From positions 19,893,346-19,957,345 of the forward strand of contig JAGTTD010000011.1 of assembly GCA_018398585.1 (NCBI GenBank): a DNA stretch of 64,000 bases. Direction: 5' to 3'. Source of the DNA: Simmondsia chinensis (Eukaryota > Streptophyta > Magnoliopsida > Caryophyllales > Simmondsiaceae). Under the pieces are notes generated by a model, which was not told where the DNA came from, did no database searches, and was given only the letters and a program-made list of their open reading frames with translations. Both the position numbers and the translations under genes were made by a program. The stretch's first letter is position 1. Each line of letters starts with the position of its first letter. This document shows, piece after piece, positions 22,173-34,499 of the stretch.

Positions 22173-23868
22173 CTATGTCAATTTTTTTAGTAATCAATGA
22201 ATTGAGTGAAAATCCTTTAGTCTGAAATTTTGAGGAATCAACAAATTAGTAAAGGCTGTTGAATTTCATGTCGCCAGGCTCTAATTTATTCGCCTTGCAA
22301 TCACAATTTTCTTAAGAATGTTTTGACTTTGATTTTTGTTGTTTCCCTATGTCTTTGTTTGGACCCTCTTCATGCTTGATTTTTATAGGATACTTGATAT
22401 GTCTTATTTTTTTATATTTTATACCTCATTTTCGTGACATATTCGGGTATTACATGTGTGTTTTATTGTAATTTGGGCACATTTAAACTTGGAGTGTACC
22501 GAAGCAAACAAGAGTTGAAAAGTGGTGAAATCAAGCATAATTTAGGCATATTTGAAGACTACGCTGAGAAACCGGACCGCGTGTATAAAAGAAGGACCCA
22601 TCAAATCGTAATTTGATAACCTAAATAAATCTCGTAAGGTCTTGAGAACTAACCAACCAATCGGCACGAAGAGCCAATCGATCGATGGGCAAAAATGACT
22701 TACTGTTGACAGCACTATTGGCCAATCGATTGGCAAGACACCCGCAGCGGACCCTAGGTCACGCTGTGGGTATAAACGGAGGGGAGAAAGTATTTTTCAT
22801 CATCTTGAACTCTTCTCATGTCCTCCTCTCCTTCCCAAAGCCGCTACAAGATCTTAGTCTTCTCAAATGCCAAAGCGCAGGTGGTCGAAGTGATGGGGGA
22901 TCAAAGCACGTATCAACGCCGACAACAATTGAGGGAGTCTTTGTTTCTGAGTTTTGTTCATCGATTCTTTTTTTTTAGATTTTATTATGTTTAAAAATTT
23001 CATGGAGGAGTAGACTTTTAGTTTAGGGATGAAGGACGAGTAGCCGTCCATATCCCATATTTATAATGTACTTTTGATGATGATTGGGTTATGTTATTTT
23101 CGCATCCCTATGGGAAATTATTCATGTTAATTGTTTTTCTTTGGATTTGTTTGTAGCCATGTTTAGATTTCTAAATTATTTGCATTTTGTCTACGAGCTT
23201 GTAACCTAAACCATAACATAACATGTTTTCTTGCGTGGTCAAGGTTGAGATTGTACCCAACCTTGAACATAATTTTTTACACAAGTTAATATTGAATTAG
23301 GAGCAAGAAGGAATTAAGTAGTGTTAATAAGATAACCTATGCAACACTTAAGATCATAAGATAGGTTATGCCTTTAGACTAGTTCATTACCTTTAGCCCT
23401 AATTTAAATGTTAACCCAGGTTTAATGCTTGTAACATAAGCCTCCTAAATAGTAAAATATAATGATAGGATTCGAGTAAAACTACCTTGAATTTATTCAT
23501 TGAACTACTCTCATGAATTGACAACTTTAGTATAGAATTTATTGCTTTCTTTCATTAAATGTTCAACCAACCAACAAAAACCCAAAATCGGCTCTTTAAT
23601 AATTGAATCAACTTTATGTCAATTCCCTGAGGATATGACACCTATATACCAAACTAAGCTAAGACAATCTAGTACGCTTGCGAGTATGCGGTCTTAAAAC
23701 ATCTTTAAAACTACATTAATCCCCCATCTAAATGTGCAATTTATAATTCAACCAAACTATGTGATTGTACTGGGTAAATAGATATTTAATGGTCTGAAAT
23801 TGAGTTTGAGGATCAAAGGAAACTTTGTAATTGTTTCATTTTGATGGTGATTAAGAAATTGACTAAAG
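22173..23868. other. Unclassified, possible Ty3 (Athila/Tat-like) LTR fragment
   Basis: No gene is seen. A text such as ATTCCCTGAGGATATGACACC followed by CTAGTACGCTTGCGAG at about 23620-23690 resembles the end of Athila/Tat-type LTRs, but I found no partner LTR, primer site or duplication. Confidence 0.3.
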
Positions 23869-24092
23869 AGGGTACCAACAAGCCGTCACCGGATCCCATT
23901 AGAACTCCGAAGTTAAGCGTGCTTGGGTGAAAGCAGTACCAGGATGGGTGACCTCCTAGGAAGTCCTCATCCTCAGGTTAGGGGCACTTGGAAATAGCCT
24001 CTCTTCAGGGGTAATACCCTTAAACAGAAAGGTTGCGTACATCCGCCCCCCTAACCCTGCTTAGGCAGGAGCCCTTGGAGCATTAGATATGT
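23869..24092 (+). mobile_element. 5S-rRNA-headed SINE, copy 1
   Basis: The first part (23869-23970) is plainly derived from 5S rRNA: CACCGGATCCCAT, GAACTCCGAAGTTAAGCGTG, CTTGGG, then AGGATGGGTGACCTCCTAGG and AAGTCCTC. It includes the internal Pol III A-box and C-box regions. It is not a normal 5S gene, because the first bases are diverged and the 3' end of 5S is replaced by a body (CTCAGGTTAGGGG, then AACAGAAAGGTTGCGTACATC, then GCAGGAGCCCTTGG). That body matches copy 2 (39530-39756) and the 3' end of the RTE LINE at 43866-44394. I found no clear target duplication here. The alternative, a Cassandra-type LTR with 5S sequence, is less likely given copy 2. Confidence 0.75.
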
Positions 24093-24379
24093 TGCAGCAA
24101 CATCATTTATTATAAGCAATTTGCAATTCGTAATTAGCTTAAATGCTTGAGCCGGTGGGGTGAACTCCTCAAACTTGTTAGTTATGTATTTCTCCTCTTT
24201 TGTGATTTAGAGCTAAAGTAGGATTGTGAGTATACTAGGTTTTGGAATTATTTCCGCTCCTTTACTTGTAAATTGATGATTGGATCTTCACAAGGTTGTA
24301 CATCATTCTCTTGATTATATATGGCCACAACATGTTCTTAGATTTGCATAGGGAAAACTTGTTGATTTTGCAATCAATG

Positions 24380-25470
24380 CAGGGATCATGTGAGTTTAAT
24401 TAAACAATGTACTGTTATCGACTTCAATTTTCACTCATGATATTTGCTTTGGATATCATTCAACGAAAGTATAAACCTGTATGGGATTTAGCTTACATGT
24501 GGGGGATTGTTGGAATTGGGAATAGCGTGTTTCAATTTTGGAGTTTTGTGTTTTTGCCCCAATCCCACATAGAAAATCTAAGGGAGGAGAGTTTAGCTTA
24601 TATAGCCCCTTATTATTGTACTTGGTAAAGTCGTGGGATCTAGAGTGGGTTTTGTGAACCACACGAGTGCGACCGCCCGCGCTCGCTGAGCCGACCAGTG
24701 CATCGTGGTGTGATGTGATGTGGACGTTTTCTAACCCAAACTTTTATTTTTATGACCCTTGTATTTGTTTAAGTTGTCATAAACGAACTCGTGGTGAGTT
24801 CTTATTGTTGGGTTGTACTCGAGGCCTTTGGCTCGAGCTCGAGGTGTCTTCTTTATTAACCTCGAGGGTGCTACCTTGAGGAGTTGTCCATAGTTTAGTC
24901 TTGAGGCTCGAGGCTGCAAGCTCGAGCTCAAGTAAGGGTTTTGGCCATGTTTTTTCCTGCTCTTTCCTTAACTGATTTTTCTCATAACTAACCAGATTTT
25001 TAGGCTTCCATATCCACCACTTTCCTAATTTAAGGCGGATTCTTGCCATGATCTATTCCTTAACGAACGAGGAATTTATTCTATAAATACCAGGGCTTAA
25101 GGTTTAATCCAGATCACCAAAAAATGTTGTTATCATTGAAAACAGTGTTAACAAAATATTTTCCTTCTCTTTCACGGCTTTCTTACTCTGTCAATATTCT
25201 CTCCTCCATTACTGATCAAGTTGAAGTATACTCCAACTCATCTCCCCGAAGTGCATTGCCGAGGTGGGTGCCGTGTTATCCATGGGGGTCGGAGTGTCGT
25301 TCATCCCATTGTACCTTTGTGGGGGCATAAACGGCTGAGGACAGTAGATTCTCTACAACGTGGCAATTTCTGCAGTTATTTCTTTCCCTTCTATTGCCTT
25401 GTTCAGAGTTCATTCATTTTATTCATGTCATCGTTCAGTTTTATCAATTGTTTTTATTATCTTGCCCACT
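24380..25470 (+). mobile_element. Copia-like 3' end: polypurine tract plus LTR
   Basis: GTGGGGGAT followed by TGTTGGAATTGGGAATAGCG at about 24508 has the form of a copia polypurine tract and LTR start. CCCACATAGAAAATC and TATATAGCCCC just after are common in plant copia LTRs. A promoter-like TATAAATACC lies at 25083-25092. No pol is found upstream and the far end is uncertain, so this is a fragment. Runs of CTCGAGCTCGAG near 24800-24930 belong to the same stretch. Confidence 0.45.
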
Positions 25471-28400
25471 AAAGCTTGAGATGCATGCTCCTCAAACCTG
25501 GGATTGTTTTTATTCATATTAAGTCTAATTACTTTGAGTATAAGTTTAACTGTGTGAAAGCTTAAGACTAAATACTATAGTGATAAAAACGATTCATATC
25601 GAGACTGGATCTTTTGAAAGGTCAGTATAAATTTCTCACTTAAACTCAATTTAAGTTCCCTTGTTTATCCTGAATTCATATTTTGATTGCTCATTATAGC
25701 CTTATTTCTCCACCAATCTAAGTCATTTATGTACAAAGAATAATCATATCAAAATTAATGTTGATTTCATTGGCTCTAATATGTTGATATCCAAATCCTT
25801 CAAGATGAAAGAAAAATAAAATATTGTAATACGTGATTGGACTAGATGAAATCCTTCCCAAGAAAATTTGAGGTTTATTTTACACTTATAAATAATAAAG
25901 TGTTTGAAGGGTCAAACAATATTTTTAACAAAGGATATTAAAATAAACATTTGTTATGTCAACTTGTGGTAAAGTGAATAAAATAGGATGAATTTTTTGT
26001 AATATTAACAAATGGTTAGATTCATGGCTTGCTAGAATTGAATGTGAGAAGTTGACCTTAATTTAAAATTTAAAAAAAAAAAAAAACTAATAGCCCTCTT
26101 AAATGACCTTTAAAAACACCATGAATATAGGTGGTAAAAGGGTATTATATCTCGCTTCTAAGATGACCAATCGAGATTAGCAAATGTACATCATTTGAAG
26201 GTTCAAAGATGAGGCTATTGGGAACTTCCTCAAATATAAAATGAAAGTTGAAACTAAATACCTTAAATCAAAGGAATTATGTCAAATAGACGTGGTGAAT
26301 GTGACATCACCTTCCACGAGAGAGATTGCTAAGGAAAATAAATGCTTGAGGACAAGATATCTTTTAGCTCGGGCTACTCTGGAGGTAGTAGGGAAGCTCT
26401 ATTGTGAATGCTACTCATTTAAAGGGCTCCTTATAAATGCCAAATGAAACCATATATGAACTGTGTAGGGAATATGATCCTGAATCTCCACTGTATTTAA
26501 ACGTGGGGGTGTCTAGCCAAAGCAGGTCTTCTTAGTTATGTCTTGGCTTTTAATTGAGCAATTTGTTTTTGGGTGTTGATGTTGTTAGTGGTATCATGAT
26601 AGAGGAAAATCCTAAAAACCTTGATGATGTTATAAAGTCAAAAATTACTAATTTATGATATTAAGGGAGAAACTTTATGGAATAACCCAAGGGGTTCTAA
26701 GGTTCCAAACTTGAAAATAATGTTTATATGTTTGAAACTCCTTGTATGATCTTTATCAAACCCCTGAGTAATGACATCTAATTTGATTGTCCTTAGTTAC
26801 GTATGAATTTGTTTATGTTGATGTTTGAATGTGTGGATAATCATGTTGATGAGATGCTTAATTTTACCATGAGTGTGAATGTTGTAAATGCTATAAAGTC
26901 CTTAGGTTTATGCTTGATATGAAAGGATTATGTGGGGGCACTGTGATATTTGGTGTGGAAATCATTAGAACACATGAGGGGGTTTAACTCTTTAGAGAGT
27001 TTGATCACTTTGACAACATGGTTTAAGTGTTCACTTGAAAAAGGAGGAAAGGTGATACTGTCACAAGTTAAATACACTAAGATGTTAAGTAACATTGTGT
27101 TTTAATGAACACTCGTCCTGATATGTCATATCTCATTGGTAGATCTAATCTATATACCTTGATCCAAATGATGAGTATTGAAGTGCTCTAAAGCTAAGGT
27201 ACTAATAAAGTACTACGGATTGGGTTTTACATTTAGGTAAACTCTCTATTGTGTGAAAGGGATATTTTGATACCAGCCGTGTGTCTGATATTTTTGAGAA
27301 CCATTCTACTAATGGCTATGTGTTTAGGCTTGTTGGTGGAGTTGTATAATGGAATTCCCCTTTCAAACCTGTACTCTTGAATTGACCCTAGAGTTTGAGT
27401 TAGCAGGTAGAAAGTTTAAATGGCTAAAGAATGTAGTGTGAGATATTCCATTGTGGGGGTTTTATTAAGCACCTGAGAGCCTATGTGGTATATTGATTGA
27501 CCATAACCTCTTGTGATTATTGTGGTTCCATTGATGTTAGCTAGTTATTGCTAGCTTATGTGTATTGATTATGGTGGAAATATTATTATGATGTTTGTCT
27601 CGAGTGAGTGCGCATAGTTTGATGACAATAGCACTCTACTCGAGAACCCTGATGGTGAGTGGGTTGCCTTAATTTGAATAATAAAAGGCACTTTATGAAT
27701 TATGGTCTTTTGTAAACTAATGGGTGGTGATCCAGTAAGTTAAGCTGAGACGATTATGTTTCGCTCTTGTGATGATATGTGAAACTGATATTCTGCAGTA
27801 TAAAAATATTTTGCCAATTGTGTGTATACTATGTGTGTGCTTGAGGTGGGGATGTGATTTATCGATATGATATGTGCTCCACTATTGTTTTATGCTTACT
27901 AGTGATTGAAGTTGGTAGGATATGTTGACAGCTGTTTAACAGCGCATTGTAGATGCCTCAATGTGCGGGTAAGAGCAACCTGTGATTAATGTTGGGAGTG
28001 ACCAACTTAAGTACCGCTTTGTTTATGATCAATGTTGTAATGCCAATTCTAAGGGTTGAGCCTATTGCTAACCTACCCATAGTTCGTGAAGGATGGTGTG
28101 GGCACTCACACCTAATGGGTTTGGCAAGCTAAGAGCATGTTGCCCTAGCCGTGGTGTCAAAAGACATGTGATCTTACTCGAGCCTGCTAAGGATTGAGAC
28201 TATCTAACATATCTACTAATTGAAAGACCTTTTGAGAAGGCAAGAGCGCTCGCCTATTAGAACAGGAACATGTCTAAGGGCCATTTAAAAAGGCGAGAAG
28301 TGAAATAGCAGAGGGAATAGGACTAAAAGCCCCTATGTGTGTCTAATCCTGGTGGATACCCATCTCAGGAGTTACTCTCGATGTTCAATGGGTCAAACGA

Positions 28401-28700
28401 AGTCAGAGGCTGAGAAATTTTTGATAACCACTCGAACCCTTCCCATGTTTCATGTATTAGTGGTTGTAGGATCTGTCGAATCTGCCATGATGGAGGTTGA
28501 GCTTAATGCTCTTAATGTCATCCATAGTCCTTTGTGGTAGTGTGGGGCAGCATACCTGATGGACGCATTGCTAGTGCCATGATGTGAGGATGAGTATTTG
28601 GCTCTTAATGATGTCTATAGCCTTTTATGGTGGTGCGGGGCAGCGCACCTGAGAGACTCACCTACAGGACTACGGAGATAGAAAGTCCGCCTATCAAGAG
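25471..28700. other. Long stretch without a recognisable feature
   Basis: Frames are short and show no domains on either strand. An imperfect duplication around 28497-28665 (CTTAATG, then TCTATAGCC, then GGTGCGGGGCAGC) suggests decayed repeat DNA. It lies upstream of the DUF599 gene, so distal promoter elements could be here, but I can identify none. Confidence 0.35.
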
Positions 28701-29072
28701 TATGGATTTAGTTCGTAAATTAAAAGACCTTTTTGAGGAGACTAACTTTTAAAAAGTAAATTCTCAAAAAAGAAAAAAAAAAGAAAAAGAAAAGGAGATT
28801 TACTTTACAACCAAAGCAAACGAAAAGTTGTTCATGGCGGGGGAAAGAAAAACGTTCTTGGAAAGATGCTTGCAAACAGCAGAGACTCACCCAGCGTAAC
28901 ACCGACGCTTCCCCAATAAAATTCTCCGTTTCTTTTGTTGGCTTCCCCACTTTCGCAATAGATTCGACTATCCCTTTCAGATTCGTATTCGTCCCCCTTA
29001 GGAATTACAAACAAGCAGAAATTAACAAGAAGAACAACAGAAAGAAGAAGAAGAAGAGAGCTGTGGTAGAAG

Positions 29073-29234
29073 ATGGAGGTGGAGGAGCTGGACGGCGTAC
29101 TGGTGCCGCTGGGTTTGGCGGTGTTTGGGGCGTACCATTCTTGGTTGGTCATCACTATTATGCGGAACCCTAGCCGCACTGTCATCGGTCTCAATACTGA
29201 AAGCCGCTACCAGTGGGTCTTCTCTTTGATGTCT
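29073..29234 (+). CDS. DUF599-family membrane protein, exon 1 (codons 1-54)
   Basis: The frame starts at ATG 29073 and reads MEVEELDGVLVPLGLAVFGA and then YHSWL, the conserved N-terminal hydrophobic segment of plant DUF599 proteins, followed by RNPSRTVIGLN. It ends in frame at TCT/GTACGT, a good splice donor at 29235. It is 162 bp, phase 0. Exon 2 at 40665-41225 continues the family sequence exactly where expected, giving a 240-residue protein with about four membrane segments. The family's function is not known; a role in a cellular membrane is inferred from hydrophobicity only. The leader directly upstream is GA-rich (AGAAGAAGAAGAAGAG). Confidence is high because both exons keep the reading frame, the splice sites and the family motifs despite the transposon-filled intron. 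Confidence 0.9.
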
Positions 29235-29647
29235 GTACGTCTTCTTCCTCTCTCACTCTTTCTTCTCAGAAATTGGAATGCGAGTATGAGTTATATACGC
29301 CTTTCGTTTGCTTGAAATTAGTCTCTCGTTTTTTTTTAATTTAAAATAGTTAATAATATTTTATTTTATAACAAAAATTGGTCCCTTATGCTTTATTTTG
29401 TGACAATTGATCCTCGTTGTCTCAATTTTTAGTTAATTTTGGCCATCGGGTGAGAGGCTAAGAAAAAGAATAATTTAAGGAATAATTTGAACAAAATTAT
29501 AAGTATAAAAAAAAGAAGCACCAATTCAAACAAAACCAAAAATATCATGGACCAACAACGTTACTAATGCGAGTATAGTAAAAATGTTTCGGTTTATAAC
29601 TTACCCCGATAAGACGAACAATTGAAACGTAACATAAAGCATAAGGG

Positions 29648-29825
29648 GAGGCCTAACTACAAGCCTGCCTGGGCTCCAAACTACAAGCCCGAGCTGGCGC
29701 CTAACTACAAGCCTGCTTGGACACCAAACTACAAGCCCGAGTGGGCGCCTAACTACAAGCCCGACTAGGCGCCTAACTATAAGCCCAGATGGGCGCGTAA
29801 CTTGAAGCTTGTGCGCCTGCTTGGG
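29648..29825. repeat. Minisatellite, about 25-bp unit
   Basis: Seven or so imperfect units of the form GCCTAACTACAAGCCCGACTGG, with alternating CCAAACTACAAGCCC variants. A TATATAAAGG follows at about 29853, so this might be the U3 of an unrecognised LTR. Confidence 0.75.
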
Positions 29826-31725
29826 CGCCTAGCCTGAATCCCGATTCTTTGCATATATAAAGGAAAAAGAGAGAGCAAAGAGAAGGGACATACCGGATAG
29901 AGAAAGGGGAAGGAAAGGAATGCCTTGATGATCCCTCCATAAAAACTTAAGTTAGCTTATCCAATCCCACCAAAAAATCCATGGCAAACACCTCCCTCTT
30001 GGTTTGAGTGACTTGCAGGAAATATCAGGCCGGGTGTGTAGCAAGAGCTTGAGTTAGCTCATCCTAACGAACCCTACCTTCAACATAACTCAAACATGAT
30101 GAATAAGCATATTGCTTAGATTCATCATAAACAGTTCCGTGTGGGAAAAGTTTAAGTAGACTAATTCATTGAATATTGGTTAGTATTTTACATTTTCTTT
30201 CTTTTTCCTGTTTTTACTCTTTTGCGAGATGTGTTTGCTCTGGTTTGATTCACCAAAACATGAATTACAAAACACTGATTAAGAAAGATGCTAGAGGTTC
30301 ATGTTATGAACTTTGCATGGGTGGTATACTAATAAAGTCTCATGTTGGAGTTGTAGGCCTCATGGTCAAGAAGAGACCAGCCAGTAAACTCCAATTAGTG
30401 CTAATTGAGAAAGATTGAACCTTACTTGGGTTTTTGTACTTACATCACACACTGATTTCTGAGACTGGTGTGACCAAATGAAATTTGACATAATATTAGA
30501 GCATGTTCACAATTCTAGGTACTTATTTGACATATTGAGAGCCTCAAGACGGGAGGTGCACTGGAATTAGGTGTGATAAAGGCCTTTCCATTGAATGATA
30601 GGTTTAACTGGGTGATCATATTCCCAATTAAATTGGAGTAGGCAAGGAGTGTGCATGGAAAAGACTCACATGTAAAAGAAGTGCCAATAGATGTATGACT
30701 AGTAATAAAATGTCATATCTAAGCCGTGCCAAAGAAGAAATTAATATAAAAGTCTAGTGGGTTACTTCACCCACTCTTTGGATTTGGTGTGACCCTAAGA
30801 AATGCTACATTTTATTATTGAGTGTAATCTTTTTCTTTGTTTTCTTTGATTATGCTTTAATTTGGAAATTAAATCTAAACATGATTTTAGCTATTTGGTT
30901 GTGTCTTATGGCATATAATTGTATTCATTTTGGAGGGGGCAGGGGAACCTCCCATAAGTACAAAAAGAGCCTGATTATGGGTTTGAATGTACACTTCCAT
31001 TATGTAATCACAGAGTGATGACTAGTACAATGACGGGGATGAACTCGAGCTGTTGCCAATTAGTTAGTACAAGTCTCTTTCGCCAGTAAAGTAGTATATA
31101 TTGTTTGGCTTAGAAAATTTAAGGAGGTTGATAGAACATATTTAGAATTCAATTGCGTTGTTTTTTGTAAAGTTGAATAGGTATTACAAGTCCTACTAGC
31201 TGTAGGTTTGACTATGAATTGCATATAATGCTTTTAGTCTCTCCCTTCTCTAATTTTACTCATCCTTTAAATTTGTGATATGGGGATTGTGGAAGAAATC
31301 AACGAAAAAAGATGTACAAAATGTAATATTATGCTTTTTTGGTGTATAATTCTGTGTGAAAGTTATGTTAAATTCTGCATGTCGAGGTTTCTTGATTGCT
31401 TCTCCAATTTATAGACCGGTTGGTTTGATCATGGCATGATATCTCAATCTTAGTTGTTTACTTTTTCCTTTTGGACAGAGAAGTTAAAAAGAGTTGTAAT
31501 CCTACAAAAAGCGTGTGAATACCTTTATTGTCCATTAGCCTTTTCCTATGTGTGGATTCATAGATCATGGGATCAGTAAAGTCAGCTAGACTTGAAATAA
31601 GATATTAATTTTACGAGGAATTTGATGCCCTCATTTCACTAAGACGGTTTCTCTTTTTTTTGGCGTGGGGCAGCTGATTTAGAGTTCTGTTCTAAAGAGT
31701 AGGGATCTCAAGAAATAGAGTATTG

Positions 31726-32066
31726 TGTTAAGATCGAGATTGAATCTTGATCTTAACCTAAGGAGAAGAGAGTAAGGGATGAGAAAGAATTGAAGGTAGA
31801 TGAGAAGATAGAGAGAAAATAAGATGAGAAGAGAAGTTTATCTCAAAGAGATAGGTAAATTTCATTGAATACCTCAAAATTACACAAGATCATTCTATAT
31901 AAAGGGAAATTGAAACAAGCCTTCAAAATCCCAAACTTAAACTAAACTCCCACCAATAACAACAACCGGGAGCTCCCTAACTAACTTTGGCACCAAAAAG
32001 CCAATTCAAACCCGGCATACACATACTCGCTTTATTACATCAAAATATCAAAGGAAAAACGTAACA
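31726..32066 (-). repeat. 3' LTR of chromovirus B
   Basis: 341 bp, TGTTAAGATCG to CGTAACA on the plus strand. Shares GA-rich blocks with the chromovirus A LTR. Confidence 0.94.
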
Positions 32067-32079
32067 ATCCCCTCCCCTT
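32067..32079 (-). promoter_or_regulatory. Polypurine tract of chromovirus B
   Basis: The minus strand reads AAGGGGAGGGGAT immediately before the 3' LTR. Confidence 0.8.
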
Positions 32080-32094
32080 ACAACATTCTTGTCC

Positions 32095-34497
32095 TCAAGA
32101 ATGAAAAGAAGGAAATTGACTCAACAAAAACTTCTTTTCTTCCCAAGTAGAGAACGCTTCATCCAAGTTGCTCCAAGTGACTCGCAGCTGCTGAACTCTG
32201 CTACCTGTTGCTGCTGTTGATCCTTCTTCGACTATTGCAGCAGGTTGTAACTTCATAAGACCATTGGAGCCTACATCAGGAGGTGTTAAGGAGGACTTGC
32301 GACCAGTTTGGACCTGTCTTTTAAGAAGGGAAACATGAAAAACTGGGTGTATGTAAGAATCGGCTGGCAGTTCCAATTTGTAAGCAACCTTGCCAATTCT
32401 TTCCAACACCTTGTAAGGACCAAAAATTCTGGCACAAAGCTTGACATTTTTCCTTACTGCTGCTGTGGATTGTCTATAAGGCTGCAATTTCAGATATACC
32501 ATGTCTCCTACCTCAAAATTTCGATCAGTTCTTTTCTTATCAGCATACCACTTCATCCGGGACTGAGATTCAATGAGATTGAGCTTCAGCTGGTGCAGGA
32601 CATGTCCCCTTTGCTGCAACATATCAGCTGCCACACTCCAATTAGACCCAACCCCTTGCAATCCAAAAGGAGAAGGAGGATCATAACCATATAAGGCCTT
32701 GAATGGAGAAATGCCCAAGGAAGTGTGAAAATGAGTATTACACCAATATTCAGACAAAGAGAACCATCTACCCCACACCTTAGGATGATTAAATACCATG
32801 CTCCTGAGGTATTGTTCAATGCATTGATTAACCCTCTTCGTTTGTCCATCGGTTTGAGGGTGATATGAAGAATTCATGGCCAAGGTTGTTCCCAAAAGCC
32901 CAAACAATTCCTTCCAAAAGCGACTTGTGAAGAGTTTATCCCTATCTGAAACGATGGATTGAGGCAATCCATGAAGCTTGTAGATGTTGTCCAAGAACAC
33001 ACGAGCTAATTTTTCTGCAATGACAGGCCGAGCCAAGGCAATGAAGTGTCCAGATTTGGTGAACCGATCCACCACAACCCAAATCACCTCTTTTCCTTCT
33101 GACTTAGGTAATCCTTCGATGAAATCCATGCTTATGTGCTGCCATATGCCCTCAGGAACAGGGAGGGGCTGGAGTAATCCTTGGTATCTATGATCACCAA
33201 GCTTGATTTTTTGACAAACCTCACAGCTTTGCACCAGATTAGTCACTTCCTTCTTCGTTCCGGGCCAGCTAAAATGAAGCCTTAACCTCTGATAAGTTCC
33301 CTCTATGCCAGAGTGACCTCCCCATGAAGAATCGTGAGCTGAATTAATGATCTGGTGCCTGAGATCAGTGGAGCTACTAATATACAATTTCCCCTGAATT
33401 CTGATAATTCCTCGGGTAACAGATGTACCAGCAACCAGATTGTCGGCCTTACCCCCACTAGCAGCAGCTATACATTCCTGAGCAAAGAGATCATTCTCAT
33501 AGGACTGATGTAATTCTTCCATCCAAGCAGGACAAATCAAAGAAATAGCTCCAAGGGAACCCTGTTCATGGCCCTCAAACTTGCGCGACAGTGCATCCGC
33601 AGCCCAGTTCTCCTTCCCTTTTCTGTACTCGATATTATAGTTTAGTCCCAACATCTTCAACAACCCTTTCCTCTGTATCCTTGTGACAATCTTTTGCTCT
33701 AATAAGTGTTTAAGACTTTGATGATTAGTCTTAATGATGAAGTGATGCCCGTCTAAGTAATGTCTCCACTTATCAACCGCAAGCAAAATGGCTAGGTACT
33801 CTTTCTCATATGTGGAAAGAGCTTGATGTTTTGCACTCAAAGCTTGGCTAAGGTAAGCAATAGGCCTCCCCCCTTGAGACAGAACTGCTCCAATACCACT
33901 TCCACTAGCATCTGTCTCCAAAATGAAACTTGAAGAGAAATCCGGCATAGCTAAAACTGGTGCTTGGCACATTGCAGATTTGAGAACATCAAAGGCCTTT
34001 TGAGCATCTTCCGACCATTTGAAGGAGTCCTTCTTAAGCAAATCTGTTAGGGGCTTAGCTAAGGCACCATATCTAGCTATAAACTTGCGGTAATAGCCAG
34101 TTAACCCCAAAAAACCCCTCAATTGCTTCAATGAGATCAGAACAGCCCAATCCTTCATAGCTTGGACCTTTGAGGGATCGGTAGCAACTCCATAAGAAGA
34201 GATCACATGGCCGAGGTATTCTAGATGTGTTTGAGCAAATGAACACTTGGACAGCTTACCAAACAATTTATGCTTACGCATGAGCAAAAATACCTCTCTC
34301 AAATGCTTCAGGTGTTCCTCAAAAGATGCACTGTAAATGAGAATGCCATCGAAGAAGACCAAAACAAATTTCCTAAGAAATTGTTTGAAAACATCATTCA
34401 TGAGAGCCTGAAATGTAGCAGGTGCGTTGGTCAAGCCAAATGGCATAACCACAAACTCAAAATGTCCATGATGCGTCCGGAATGCAGTCTTATACAC
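32095..34497 (-). pseudogene. pol: RT palm, RNase H, integrase, chromodomain (chromovirus B)
   Basis: This is an 800-codon open stretch. RT has MPFGLTNAP at residues 18-26 and its catalytic motif reads FFDGILIY at 48-55, with Gly in place of the second Asp. RNase H has ETDASGSG and then TNHQSL, where the family normally has Asp in place of Asn. The integrase zinc region (GGHSGIEGTYQR, then CEVCQ) is intact. The core has MDFIEG and SDRDK, but the catalytic Glu is Lys in DGQTKRVNQ (codon 32836-32838). The C-terminus carries a chromodomain-like module (LRVTWSNL, then FSTWEE, then QFPSF). The upstream RT half is in another frame because one base is missing near 34500. This enzyme set could not copy or integrate itself. 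Confidence 0.9.
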
Positions 34498-34499
34498 AT

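Noticed and set aside
23869..23970. Functional 5S rRNA gene
   Set aside because: 5S 5' bases are diverged and the 3' end is replaced by a SINE body; not in a 5S array.
24800..24930. CTCGAG-rich text as another hAT-type MITE
   Set aside because: No TAGGGGTG-like ends or 8-bp duplication; it lies within the copia LTR-like stretch.
28832..29194. 120-codon minus-strand frame over DUF599 exon 1
   Set aside because: Antisense shadow of the exon and its GA-rich leader.
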